Shown here: piece after piece, positions 56,004-64,000 of the stretch | How positions within the stretch are numbered: the first letter of the stretch is position 1 | Layout of the letters: every line of letters starts with the position of its first letter | Source of the DNA: Lactiplantibacillus nangangensis | GTDB taxonomy: Bacteria > Bacillota > Bacilli > Lactobacillales > Lactobacillaceae | Direction of reading: 5' to 3' | DNA: 64,000 bases | Assembly (NCBI RefSeq): GCF_005405065.1 | Contig: NZ_BJDI01000001.1 | Location: 287,925-351,924, forward strand | Program-made: the position numbers and the translations under genes | Notes under the pieces: model-generated | Databases searched by the model: none | The model's input: only the letters and a program-made list of their open reading frames with translations | What the model was told of the DNA's origin: nothing

Positions 56004-57275
56004 ATGGATAATGATACTAGAGTATTGCTCGGAATTGAAGACCAAAACATCAAAAAGATTCATATTATCAAAGAAAAGCATCAAATCATCGCCGAGGCGG
56101 TTTTGGACTATCGTCCAAAAGCTTGCCCAAAGTGTGGTATTAAAAATGATCATAAAATCATTAAATACGGTTGGCGCTCGACCAACGTAAAACTTCCACG
56201 TATCAGTGAGCAAGACGTGATCTTACACTTGAAAAAGCGTTATTTTAAATGTCGGGAATGTACAAGTTATTTTCTAGCTCAAACGCTATTAACCACAAAG
56301 AATCATACAATTTCACGTAATACTCAATTCTCTTGTCTTGAAAAACTCACTGAAGCAGTCTCAATGCGTCACATTGCCAATGAATTAAGTATTTCATCTA
56401 CAACGATTCTTCGTTTCTTGCACTCATATGAACGAGATATCAAAACTCATTACGACTGGTTGCCAGCGGTAATGAATATGGACGAAATCAAGTCAACTAA
56501 GGATGCCAAAGGAGCCATGAGTTTTGTATTCATGGATGGAATGAAGAAAGAATTTATTGATATCCTCGAATCTCGTACAATTCGTGATTTAACTAAGTAT
56601 TTCAACCGTTATAGCAAAGCCAGTCGTGACCGAGTTCAAATTATCGTCACTGACATGAACTACACTTATCCCAAACTGGTAGAAGAAGTCTTCCCAAATG
56701 CGATTGTCGTAACGGATCGCTTCCACGTCGTGAATAATGTTGTTGTAGGTTTCAATCAAACTCGTATCCGGGTGATGAAACAGTTTGCCCATTCTAGTCA
56801 AGAGTACAAAGCATTGAAGCGATACTGGAAACTCCTTTTAAAACCCAATGGTGAATTAGACTTTATTAATTATCGCAAGTTCACGTATGTTTCTGACCAG
56901 ACTACTGAAAATAATTTGGTCGAAACCCTATTGGATTTCGATAAAGAGCTTAATCACGCTTATGAAGCATTACAGGCAATTATGAGTGCAGTAAGGCTAC
57001 GCGATGAGGGTTGACTATTGAATGTTCTTAACCCAGAGCAAGCATATCCAGAAGAAATGGAAAAACACCTAGCTTCTCTCAGGGATAATCAGGAATCTAT
57101 TGAGAACGCCTTAAAATATAACTATTCGAATGGACCGCTTGAAGGAACCAATAACAAACTCAAGGTGCTTAAACGAGTTGCATATGGTTTTAGAAGCTTC
57201 GTAAACTTCAGATTACGAATTCGCTTGATGTTTAGTGTGCAAAAAGTGCCTAGCCATAAGGCGGCTAGGCACTAA
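56004..57275 (+). pseudogene. ISL3-family transposase with an in-frame stop
   Basis: The N-terminal zinc-finger-like part (ACPKCGIKN, then KCRECTSYF) and the DDE core are recognisable (MNMDEIKSTKDAK for the first Asp, IVTDMNYTYPKLV for the second). The C-terminal YSNGPLEGTNNKLKVLKR segment, with the final Glu, completes the family signature. A TGA at 57012-57014 splits the otherwise continuous frame (same frame on both sides). The C-terminal part from 57018 carries the final catalytic residue. Without read-through the element is inactive. The start is taken at ATG 56004; an upstream frame start at 55956 is less likely. Confidence 0.85.
57246..57275. terminator. Hairpin at the transposase 3' end
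   Basis: A 10-bp GC-rich stem, GTGCCTAGCC with GGCTAGGCAC, overlaps the last transposase codons. It may protect or end the transcript. Confidence 0.5.
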
Positions 57276-57349
57276 AAGATAACTGATTACCAACAACAGT
57301 TGACAAAGAACCGTAATTGCGTTCTCAATGGGGCTTGTTAAACTAATTT

Positions 57350-60088
57350 TTAATTCAAAGCTTCGTCACGGTCAATGAACCTAAATCGGATAAATTTCCC
57401 AATTTCGGTAACAATCAACACGATAATTCCGGCGATGATTGGAATTCCCCAACCGTACCAGAAATTAATGCTCGTCGTATGGAAAACGGATTGCATGAAT
57501 GGAAGGTAGATAATTCCCAGTTGTAATACGATCAGAATTCCAATAATGTAGAAAGCCATCTTGTTCTGGAAGAAGTACTTGGAAATGACCGGATGATCAT
57601 TCCGCAAGTTAAACAGATAGAAAATCTTCCCAAAGATAATGATGTTTAAGGACATGGTGCTACCGACAACGTTCGGCAAGCCGAGGGCCGTCAAGTAGTC
57701 GTAAGCGAAAATGCCTAAACCAGAGATTAGCAAGGAGACGTAGACGATTTCAAACGAATCCAGCTTGGATAACAGTCCAGCTTTGACGTTCCGGGGTCCG
57801 CGCGCCATGATACCGGCTTCGGGTGGCTCGAAAATGAACGCGAACTGGATGGTCAATGCTGAAACCATGTTAATCCAGAGCAACTGGGTCGGGTAGAGTG
57901 GTAACTCGTGCCCCATCAAAATACTGATGATGACCACTAAGCCTTCTGCGAAACTGGTTGGTAGTAAGAAACGAATCGTTTTCCGAATATTGTCGAAGAC
58001 GTGGCGACCTTCACGGACGGCGGCCACGATATCGGCAAAGTCGTCATCAGCCAGTACCATGTCGGCCGATTCCTTGGCCACTTCAGTCCCTTTGATCCCC
58101 ATGGCAACCCCAATATCGGCTTGCTTCAAGGCAGGCGCATCGTTGACCCCGTCACCAGTCATGGAAACGACATGATCATTGGCTTGTTGGGCACGCACGA
58201 TCCGTAATTTATTTTCAGGCGTTGCGCGGGCGAAGACGTTATAGTCATCGATCTTAGCTTTCAACTGTTCGTCATCTAGGGCGTCAATTTCTGGCCCAGA
58301 GATGGCTTTAACGTTGGGTGCCAAGTTCAATTTGTTAGCAATAGCCATCGCAGTATCTGGATGGTCACCGGTGATCATTTTAACTTCAACCCCGGCCTGA
58401 CGCAGTTCCGCAATGGCAGCGGCGGCTTCTTCACGTGGTGGATCAATGATACCGACCATCCCAGCGAGTTCCAAGCCACCAATTGACTTGGCATCGATCG
58501 TGTCGACCGTCTCGTCAACGACTTGATAGGCGAGGGCGACGACCCGTAAACCTTCTGAGGTTAAATCGGCCATGGCGTGTTCCCAGTAGTCGGGATTATG
58601 TGCTTGGTTGGTTAAACGAAGTACAGTTGCAGGCGACCCTTTGACCATCAATAATCGTTGCCCATTTAAATCAGCGAGTCGCGCTGAAAAACGGAAGGCC
58701 GAGTCAAAGGGAAGCGAATCCACTTCAGCGACTTCAGGGTCATGACCGGTCATCTTACGATAAAGGGTCGTCAAGGCCCCATCGGTCGGTTCCCCAGTTA
58801 ATTCCCAACGATTATTTTCAAAATGGAGTTGCGCATCCGTCGTTTGACCGGCGATATTCACGAGCCATTCCATACTCTTATCTTGGTGCCAGTCCATTGT
58901 TTTACCGTTGAGCTTTAAAGCGCCATCAAAGTTCACGCCACCATTGTCATCATAGCCGACACCGGTCACATCAAAGAAATGGTGCGGGGTGACGACTTTA
59001 GTAACGGTCATTTCATTTTTGGTTAAGGTCCCAGTTTTATCGGTATTAACGATATCGACGGCACCTAACGTTTCAACCGCTGGTAAGGACTTCACGATGA
59101 CGTTTTTCTTCGTCATTTGGCGGGTCCCCATGGCTAAAACGACAGATGTGCTAGCTGGTAAACCTTCTGGCATTGAACCGACGACCATCGTAATGACCGC
59201 AATCAGTAAGGTTGGCAAGCTATACGTATGCATAACCATTCCTAATAGGAATAACAGGACGGCGGCGACGACAATCGCAATGGATAAGCCAAAACCGAGC
59301 GAATTTAAGTTACGCATCAATGGCGTTGGCTTGTTTTTGACTTCACCAACAGATTGTTGGATATGACCAATTTCGGTTGCTTCGGCAGTCGCCGTGACGA
59401 CTCCGTAACCAGAACCGCTAGTCACGGCAGTTGAGGCGTAGACCATATTCAAACGATCAGCGAGCGCTAGTTTGGTGTCGGCCATCGGTTCTTCGATTTT
59501 TTCGACGGGAGCCGTTTCACCCGTTAGGACAGATTCTTGAACACTTAAGTTATCGGCGGCAATCAACCGCATATCAGCGGGTACCGCATCCCCAGCTTCC
59601 AAGTTGACTAAATCACCCACGACTAAATCGCGAGCGTCAACTTCGAGCTTTTGACCATCTCGGATGACGAAATTTTTTGAAATCAGCATTTCACGAATCC
59701 GTTCCAAAGCGTTCCCAGCTTGTCGTTCTTGCACATAACCAATAATGGCGTTGGCAATAATGACTAAGCCGATAACGATTGAGTCGGAATACCGGTGCAT
59801 GAAGAAGGTCATGACAGCGGCCGCGGCTAAAATATAAATAATGCTGTTATTAAACTGCTTGATGAACTGAACGAAACAGGAAACGCGTTTCGTTTCGAGT
59901 TCGTTCCGACCGTCTTGTTGTAAACGGTGCTCAGCTTCAGCGGTGCTCAACCCGTTTTCTGGGTCAGTTTGGTACTTCGCGGCTAAAGTTGGTTCATCAA
60001 GCTGCCACAAATTAGGGTCATCCGGTGGCATGGCGTCTTGGTCGGCCGCTTCTGTATGGGCCGACTGCTGGGTATTATCATCTATCAT
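57350..60088 (-). CDS. Cation-transporting P-type ATPase (P2 type)
   Basis: The protein has 912 aa and the P2-ATPase layout: TGETAP actuator motif (about residue 190), PEGLP in M4, phosphorylated Asp350 in DKTGTLT, MTGDGVNDAPALK hinge, and six C-terminal membrane segments. The PEGLP motif is that of SERCA-like pumps, but M6 reads WINMVSALTI where SERCA has its key Asp (VNLVTD). Ion specificity is therefore uncertain. ATG 60088 is chosen, about 11 nt after AGGAG; a GTG at 60100 overlaps that site. It is divergent from a GNAT gene. Confidence 0.9.
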   Translation of the reverse strand: MIDDNTQQSAHTEAADQDAMPPDDPNLWQLDEPTLAAKYQTDPENGLSTAEAEHRLQQDGRNELETKRVSCFVQFIKQFNNSIIYILAAAAVMTFFMHRYSDSIVIGLVIIANAIIGYVQERQAGNALERIREMLISKNFVIRDGQKLEVDARDLVVGDLVNLEAGDAVPADMRLIAADNLSVQESVLTGETAPVEKIEEPMADTKLALADRLNMVYASTAVTSGSGYGVVTATAEATEIGHIQQSVGEVKNKPTPLMRNLNSLGFGLSIAIVVAAVLLFLLGMVMHTYSLPTLLIAVITMVVGSMPEGLPASTSVVLAMGTRQMTKKNVIVKSLPAVETLGAVDIVNTDKTGTLTKNEMTVTKVVTPHHFFDVTGVGYDDNGGVNFDGALKLNGKTMDWHQDKSMEWLVNIAGQTTDAQLHFENNRWELTGEPTDGALTTLYRKMTGHDPEVAEVDSLPFDSAFRFSARLADLNGQRLLMVKGSPATVLRLTNQAHNPDYWEHAMADLTSEGLRVVALAYQVVDETVDTIDAKSIGGLELAGMVGIIDPPREEAAAAIAELRQAGVEVKMITGDHPDTAMAIANKLNLAPNVKAISGPEIDALDDEQLKAKIDDYNVFARATPENKLRIVRAQQANDHVVSMTGDGVNDAPALKQADIGVAMGIKGTEVAKESADMVLADDDFADIVAAVREGRHVFDNIRKTIRFLLPTSFAEGLVVIISILMGHELPLYPTQLLWINMVSALTIQFAFIFEPPEAGIMARGPRNVKAGLLSKLDSFEIVYVSLLISGLGIFAYDYLTALGLPNVVGSTMSLNIIIFGKIFYLFNLRNDHPVISKYFFQNKMAFYIIGILIVLQLGIIYLPFMQSVFHTTSINFWYGWGIPIIAGIIVLIVTEIGKFIRFRFIDRDEALN

Positions 60089-60246
60089 TAAAAAAATCAC
60101 TCCTGTTTATATAGTTTTAGGTTTAACGGTTTGGTTCGGTAAAGTCTCGGCGTTTATTCCGAATTAAGGAGGCCAATTTCGCCACATCCCTTCCAGTTTG
60201 TTGTATTGTTAATTATTATTATAAACGAATATTAATAACTGATGTT

Positions 60247-60269
60247 ATAAAAATGTTTGACATTTTTAT
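60247..60269. promoter_or_regulatory. 23-bp palindrome in the divergent promoter region
   Basis: ATAAAAATGT-TTG-ACATTTTTAT is a perfect inverted repeat with 10-bp arms between the divergent P-type ATPase and GNAT genes. It is a likely operator of an unknown repressor. Confidence 0.5.
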
Positions 60270-60374
60270 TACTGATTATGACGTTAATTGCAATAGCGTA
60301 TCAGATCTAAAGTTAAAAGTCGCTATTTTGACTGCCAGACTGGTCTAAAACAGTGATAAAACGAGTGAATAGGG

Positions 60375-60869
60375 GTGACAAAGTTGTCAGAAATTGAAAT
60401 ACGGTATTCCACTGAAGCTGATTTACCAGGGCTATTTGCCATTGATCAGCAAATCTGGAATTCGAAAAATAGCCCAGGTCCCATTTTGGCGCAAACGCTA
60501 ACGGCGTATGCCACTAATTATCCAGTCGGTAGTCAGTTGGTGGCAGTCGCCGGCACGCAGGTTCTTGAGATGATCTCGTGGAACCCGTTACCGCCATTTG
60601 TTTCTGCCCGGTTTACATGGGATATTGGGATTGGTGTTGCAACTGCGGCACAGCATCAAGGCGTGGGTCAACAATTGATGCGTCGATTGAAATTAGAAGC
60701 CCAGCAACGTGGCATTCATCGAATTGAGTTAAACGTTTTGTCAACGAATCCGGCGGCTCGCCAATTTTACGCGCAACAAGGGTTTCAGGTTGAAGGGGTC
60801 AGCCGAGGGGCGTTTTATCTCGACGGTCAGTTTGTAGATGATTACAGTCTGGCGATTTTATTGGACTAA
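60375..60869 (+). CDS. GNAT family N-acetyltransferase
   Basis: The protein has 161-164 aa. IGVATAAQHQGVGQQLMRRL is motif A, and NPAARQFYAQQGFQVEG is motif B. The substrate is unknown. GTG 60375 overlaps AGGGG; TTG 60384 lies 8 nt after it and may be the real start. A terminator follows. Confidence 0.85.
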   Translation: MTKLSEIEIRYSTEADLPGLFAIDQQIWNSKNSPGPILAQTLTAYATNYPVGSQLVAVAGTQVLEMISWNPLPPFVSARFTWDIGIGVATAAQHQGVGQQLMRRLKLEAQQRGIHRIELNVLSTNPAARQFYAQQGFQVEGVSRGAFYLDGQFVDDYSLAILLD

Positions 60870-60903
60870 TTGTCGCACGTTTCGGCCATCATAATAAAGA
60901 GGT

Positions 60904-60945
60904 AGCCGTTCAGAATTAGTTAAAATTTCTGAACGGTTATTTGTG
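60904..60945 (+). terminator. Terminator after the GNAT gene
   Basis: A 12-bp stem with one G-U (60904-60915 with 60927-60938) followed by a T-rich stretch. Confidence 0.75.
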
Positions 60946-61055
60946 TTTCTTACCAGTCTTTTTGGCTAGTTTCCGAACGAATTGTATTCATAACCGGTCG
61001 GATTAGTTGCCATCGTATACTAATCCTAAGCGGTTTTAGTGAGGGGGCTAAAGCA

Positions 61056-62798
61056 ATGACTTGGGAGACAGTTAAGCGATGGCAACGCCCAGCTTTCGGA
61101 CTAGCATTGGGATTAGGGCTAGCTGGTGTTTCAACGTGGATTGCATTTCATGGGGGCTTTTTTGCCATCAATAACGATGGTGAGATTCATCTGGCGCGGA
61201 TGGAGTCAATTTATCAGGCAATACATGCTGGGCGGTTACCCAGTTTAGTGAATTTTATTGGCTATTCGCATCGTGGGACGGCGATGAACGCGATGTATCC
61301 CTGGTTGACGACCCTGATTTTTGTGGCGCCACGGCTCTTAGGGGCTAATCCGATGGCGGCGTTGGCAGTGGGCTTCTTCCTATTGAATACAGTAACGCTA
61401 GCCGGCAGCTATTTGTTAGCTCGTCAGTTGACCCGTTCAGAATTAGGTCGTTGGCTAGGCGTTATGGTGTATCAGTTCAATGCGTATCATTTCCAATTGA
61501 TGTACACACGGGTCGATCTGGGGGAGGCATTAGGCTATGCTTTTTTGCCGTTGATCATGCTGGGCTTGTTTAAAATTTGGCAGCGTGATTGGCGAGGAAC
61601 ATTATGGCTCGGCTTAGGCATGGGACTAGTCGGTAATTCACATTGGTTATCGCTATTACTGTTTACAGGAACGGTCATGGGGCTTGAAGTGATTCGATTG
61701 TGCCAAGGCCGAATCGACTGGTTTGAGTTGCGGTCACTACTAATGAGTGCTGGGCTGGCCTTGATTTCAGCGAGCTATTCGTTAGTTAATAGTTTAACTT
61801 GGATCAGCCATAATCGGATGGTAACGCCAACGCCGAGCTTAATTCCATTGGATCCGACCACAGTCTGGACGCGACTACTGCAAAATGATTTCTCTGAATC
61901 AGCAAACGGTACCCATATTGGTTTGGCGGCCAGCCTGATTTTGTTGTTACTGGTCAGCCGATTATTCTCTGCGACTAGTGGTCCTTGGCGTGGCTGGATT
62001 GTCGGGGCAGCAGCATTATTAGTTATTGCACAAAATTGGTTACCATGGCGGGATCTCGCAAATACACCACTACAGTTATTGCAATTTACGATGCGCCTGC
62101 TGACACTAGTCGCGATGGGACTCATGATTGGCGTCGTATTGTATTTTGAACAGACCAGGTTGCCAACTCGACTGACAGTTTGGGCTTTAAGCGGCTTTTT
62201 AATTGTGATTGCGTTAACGGGAGTCGCTCAGATTCGTGAGCAAACGCAGACCGCAGAACAGTGGGCTGACCGACAACCACTAACGAGTGGTCAACAAACG
62301 CGCATTATTAAGGATGATCGCCACTACTTAACGACGCATAATTATCAAGCTGATTTGGATGCCATGACGATGGCGGATTATATGTTGAAGAAGACTGATC
62401 TGACGAATGTGCCAGTTATTACCAACGCCGAAAAGCAGGACTTACCAGTCGCTAGTCGGTTAAACAAATTGGCAGTTGCCTTTGATAGCCAAGCGGCCGC
62501 ACAATTTCAATATCAGTGTGCCAATGATGAGCAGGTTCGTTTTAGCAGTAATCAGAAGCACGCCAAGCTTGTTAAACTCCCGGTAGTCGGCTATCATCAC
62601 GTCAATTATCAGGTCAAGGTGAATGGTCGAACTGTACCATATCGGCGTTCACAAGGTCAGCTACTCGCAAGATTAGCAACTGGTCAGAATCAGGTGACGA
62701 TTTCGGTGGCGCATAACACTAAACATGGTTGGTGGCTGTGTTTAAGCGTGCTGGCAACGTTAGCGCTGGTAGTTGGACTCGTTTGGTTACGACATTAA
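61056..62798 (+). CDS. Polytopic membrane protein, PTPS-related (6-pyruvoyl-tetrahydropterin synthase-related) family
   Basis: The protein has 580 aa and about 10-11 hydrophobic segments, then an extracellular C-terminal domain and a last membrane helix at the end (WLCLSVLATLALVVGLVWL). NNDGEIHLARMESIYQAI near residue 40 resembles the first extracellular loop with acidic residues of GT-C-like membrane proteins in lactobacilli that are annotated 6-pyruvoyl-tetrahydropterin synthase-related. Sugar transfer or cell-surface polymer work is possible but not shown. GAGGGGG precedes the ATG. Confidence 0.7.
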   Translation: MTWETVKRWQRPAFGLALGLGLAGVSTWIAFHGGFFAINNDGEIHLARMESIYQAIHAGRLPSLVNFIGYSHRGTAMNAMYPWLTTLIFVAPRLLGANPMAALAVGFFLLNTVTLAGSYLLARQLTRSELGRWLGVMVYQFNAYHFQLMYTRVDLGEALGYAFLPLIMLGLFKIWQRDWRGTLWLGLGMGLVGNSHWLSLLLFTGTVMGLEVIRLCQGRIDWFELRSLLMSAGLALISASYSLVNSLTWISHNRMVTPTPSLIPLDPTTVWTRLLQNDFSESANGTHIGLAASLILLLLVSRLFSATSGPWRGWIVGAAALLVIAQNWLPWRDLANTPLQLLQFTMRLLTLVAMGLMIGVVLYFEQTRLPTRLTVWALSGFLIVIALTGVAQIREQTQTAEQWADRQPLTSGQQTRIIKDDRHYLTTHNYQADLDAMTMADYMLKKTDLTNVPVITNAEKQDLPVASRLNKLAVAFDSQAAAQFQYQCANDEQVRFSSNQKHAKLVKLPVVGYHHVNYQVKVNGRTVPYRRSQGQLLARLATGQNQVTISVAHNTKHGWWLCLSVLATLALVVGLVWLRH

Positions 62799-62800
62799 AA

Positions 62801-62842
62801 AATGAGCGTTAATGGCTGGATTCAGCACTTAACGCTCATTTT
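62801..62842. terminator. Bidirectional terminator
   Basis: A 12-bp perfect stem (62801-62812 with 62829-62840) lies between the membrane-protein gene and the PspC gene, with a T-run before parS site 6. Confidence 0.9.
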
Positions 62843-62858
62843 TGTTTCACGTGAAACA
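62843..62858. other. parS site 6
   Basis: A perfect TGTTTCACGTGAAACA palindrome, between the terminator and the stop codon of the PspC-domain gene. Confidence 0.9.
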
Positions 62859-62860
62859 TT

Positions 62861-63055
62861 TTAATCTTCAATTGGGTCCTTCATCAGTAACCAAAGAACC
62901 AGATAGGCAATAATTCCTGGGAACATTGGTGTCACGGCTAAAATGACGAAAATGATCCGAGTAAGATTGGTATTCCAGTCAAAATGTTCAGCAATCCCGC
63001 CGATGACCCCAGCGATAACGCGATCATTTCTAGAACGGTGAATATTAATTTTCAT
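62861..63055 (-). CDS. PspC domain protein
   Basis: The protein has 64 aa and is a single PspC domain. SRNDRVIAGVIGGIAEHFDW and NLTRIIFVILAVTP are typical, with one hydrophobic helix pair ending IIAYLVLWLLMKDP. PspC proteins sit in the membrane and sense envelope stress. ATG 63055 follows AAAGGAGG; an upstream in-frame start at 63118 is not supported by a ribosome-binding site. Confidence 0.92.
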   Translation of the reverse strand: MKINIHRSRNDRVIAGVIGGIAEHFDWNTNLTRIIFVILAVTPMFPGIIAYLVLWLLMKDPIED

Positions 63056-63215
63056 GGGAAATCCTCCTTTATTTAAGCTAAGTGTAGCGTTTTCAGTCGC
63101 CGACGTCCACTGAAACAATTATGCTTTTGGTGCCGGAAAGGGGTGGTCGGTCAAAATGGTGGTGTAGTAACCGATTTCGGCTAATAGCTAAAATTAATCG
63201 GATCGAGCCATAGCT

Positions 63216-63242
63216 TTAGCACTATATACGTTAGAGTGCTAA
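63216..63242 (+). promoter_or_regulatory. CIRCE operator (HrcA) upstream of hsp20
   Basis: TTAGCACTA, nine bases, then GAGTGCTAA matches the CIRCE consensus with one change in the left arm. It is about 5 bp before a candidate promoter (TTGAAT 63247-63252, 16 bp, TAAGAT). HrcA should repress the gene without heat shock. Confidence 0.85.
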
Positions 63243-63284
63243 ATTCTTGAATTCTTCACCAGAGCTGTTAAGATATTAGTTGAA

Positions 63285-63313
63285 GGTCAGGAAAGGTCAA
63301 ACAATATTTGACC
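63285..63313 (+). promoter_or_regulatory. CtsR operator upstream of hsp20
   Basis: GGTCAGGAAAGGTCAAA (63285-63301) is the tandem heptad of CtsR boxes. A third half-site in inverse orientation (TTTGACC, 63307-63313) makes a palindrome with the second one. The gene is thus likely under double HrcA and CtsR control. Confidence 0.8.
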
Positions 63314-63366
63314 GCCACGACCCGGTATAACTAGCCAGTAACTATTTTTGAAAGGGGATTGTGATT

Positions 63367-63789
63367 ATGGCTAATGATTTAATGACTCGGAATGGTTTTG
63401 GTATGATGGATCCATTTGAACGGATGGCACAACGTTTGTGGGCACCATTTGATGATAGTGAACAAGTTTTGAAGACGGATATCAGTGAAACCGATGATCA
63501 GTATCAAGTTAAAGTTGATATTCCAGGTATCGACAAACAAGATGTGAAATTGGCTTATCGCGACAACCTGCTTTCAATTAAAGTTCAGAAACACAGCTTT
63601 GTTGATCACAGTGATAAAGATCAAAATGTTGTCATGAATGAACGGCACGAAGGCACGCTTCAACGGGATTATATGTTACCCGATGTTGAGGCTGATAAAA
63701 TCCAAGCGTCCCAGACGGATGGTGTTTTGACGATTACATTGCCAAAGTCTAAAGATGTCACCGGTGATGGCAAAATTGAAATTAACTAA
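63367..63789 (+). CDS. Small heat shock protein (Hsp20/alpha-crystallin)
   Basis: Hsp20 holds unfolded proteins until Hsp70 can refold them. The 140-aa protein has an N-terminal arm with FGMMDPFERMAQRLW and an alpha-crystallin domain (DQYQVKVDIPGIDKQDVKL to GVLTITLPK, residues about 40-132). The C-terminal tail reads GDGKIEIN, in which IEI is the I-x-I anchor for oligomers. ATG 63367 is preferred over GTG 63361, given GGGG about 11 nt upstream. CIRCE and CtsR boxes lie upstream. Confidence 0.95.
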   Translation: MANDLMTRNGFGMMDPFERMAQRLWAPFDDSEQVLKTDISETDDQYQVKVDIPGIDKQDVKLAYRDNLLSIKVQKHSFVDHSDKDQNVVMNERHEGTLQRDYMLPDVEADKIQASQTDGVLTITLPKSKDVTGDGKIEIN

Positions 63790-63883
63790 TTAGAAACGGA
63801 TCCGTCGATTTGGCAGCCTTGGCCGAGTCGACAGATCAGGTTCTGATGAAAAAAAGTCCCACGATTAGCAAACAATGCTATAG

Positions 63884-63938
63884 TCCCCTTAAGGTTGACA
63901 GATGAAAAACTATAATTCATCTATCAATCTTAAGGGGA
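63884..63938 (+). repeat. Inverted repeat that covers the ribosome-binding site of a transposase gene
   Basis: A 23-bp imperfect inverted repeat (63884-63906 with 63916-63938) contains AAGGGG, the ribosome-binding site of the following gene, in its right arm. In a read-through transcript it would hide the site, a known way for insertion sequences to avoid activation from outside. The left end of the element is not clearly visible. Confidence 0.6.
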
Positions 63939-63945
63939 TTTTATT

Positions 63946-64000
63946 ATGCCTAGAACTAAGTTTACGCCACACAAAAAAATAGCCATCATTCAAGGGTTAG
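63946..64000 (+). CDS. Probable transposase gene, 5' end only
   Basis: ATG 63946 starts MPRTKFTPHKKIAIIQGL and runs off the window. The basic start with a helix-turn-helix-like beginning suggests an IS3-type OrfA, but 18 residues are too few to name the family. AAGGGG lies 8 nt upstream. The frame is open to the end. Confidence 0.5.
   Translation, partial: MPRTKFTPHKKIAIIQGL

Larger units (their letters stand above)
55798..57333 (+). mobile_element. ISL3-family insertion sequence (1536 bp)
   Basis: The inner side of the left end and the reverse complement of the right end both start CCCCATTGAGA and share further positions over about 28 nt. Between them lies one ISL3-type transposase. The 8 bp flanks (CATAAAAT left, CTTGTTAA right) differ, so no target-site duplication is visible. 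The element sits 40 nt beyond the truncated last repeat of the II-A array. Confidence 0.85.

Overview
The window looks like an origin-proximal piece of a Lactiplantibacillus chromosome (L. plantarum/L. pentosus group). The basis is protein flavour: a PepI-type prolyl aminopeptidase, T-box-controlled OppA proteins, a TPP-riboswitch thiMDE operon, an HpaB-like hydroxylase, an APF-like secreted protein and a CIRCE/CtsR-controlled Hsp20. Lactobacillus-style type I-E and type II-A CRISPR loci are also present. Six identical 16-bp palindromes TGTTTCACGTGAAACA, which match the ParB parS consensus, lie between genes or at gene edges. parS sites cluster near oriC in Firmicutes, so the window is probably close to the origin. 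Species assignment is inference.

Layout. 1-69 is the tail of a type I-E CRISPR array that continues left of the window. 70-4537 is an AT-rich island with a polytopic membrane protein, a DUF2971 protein and decayed genes (a pRiA4b ORF-3-like gene and a GNAT acetyltransferase). 4538-5359 is a second I-E array (14 repeats). 5814-15173 is a complete I-E operon cas3-cas8e-cse2-cas7-cas5-cas6e-cas1-cas2, with Cas2 fused to a DnaQ-like exonuclease domain. 15203-15596 is a third I-E array (7 repeats).

15700-46911 is core-like chromosome: a FusB-type EF-G-binding protein behind a predicted translational attenuator, an APF-like protein, HpaB, a uracil-DNA-glycosylase-family protein, a TetM/EF-G-like GTPase, an alcohol dehydrogenase behind a MerR-type operator, YaaA, PepI, an EamA transporter and an orphan DUF2399/Toprim protein. 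Further on are a LysR regulator operon, two OppA proteins each behind a T-box leader, thiMDE behind a TPP riboswitch, a flavocytochrome-like reductase, a HIRAN protein, a NUDIX hydrolase, an amino-acid permease and two esterases/hydrolases.

47197-55759 is a complete type II-A locus: cas9, a tracrRNA on the opposite strand, cas1, cas2, csn2 and an array of 36 full repeats plus a half repeat. An ISL3-family element with a stop codon in its transposase sits just beyond the array. 57350-63789 returns to core genes: a P-type ATPase, a GNAT protein, a PTPS-related membrane protein, a PspC-domain protein and Hsp20. The right edge enters a probable transposase gene.

The most novel-looking signal is the leader of the FusB-like gene. 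A good promoter is followed by a 13-codon leader ORF with its own ribosome-binding site. Four RNA segments can then form 1:2 and 3:4 hairpins, hiding the gene's ribosome-binding site, or an alternative 2:3 hairpin that frees it. This is the architecture of erm/cat translational attenuation, here in front of an EF-G-binding factor. All of it was read by eye. No search, folding or alignment program was run.
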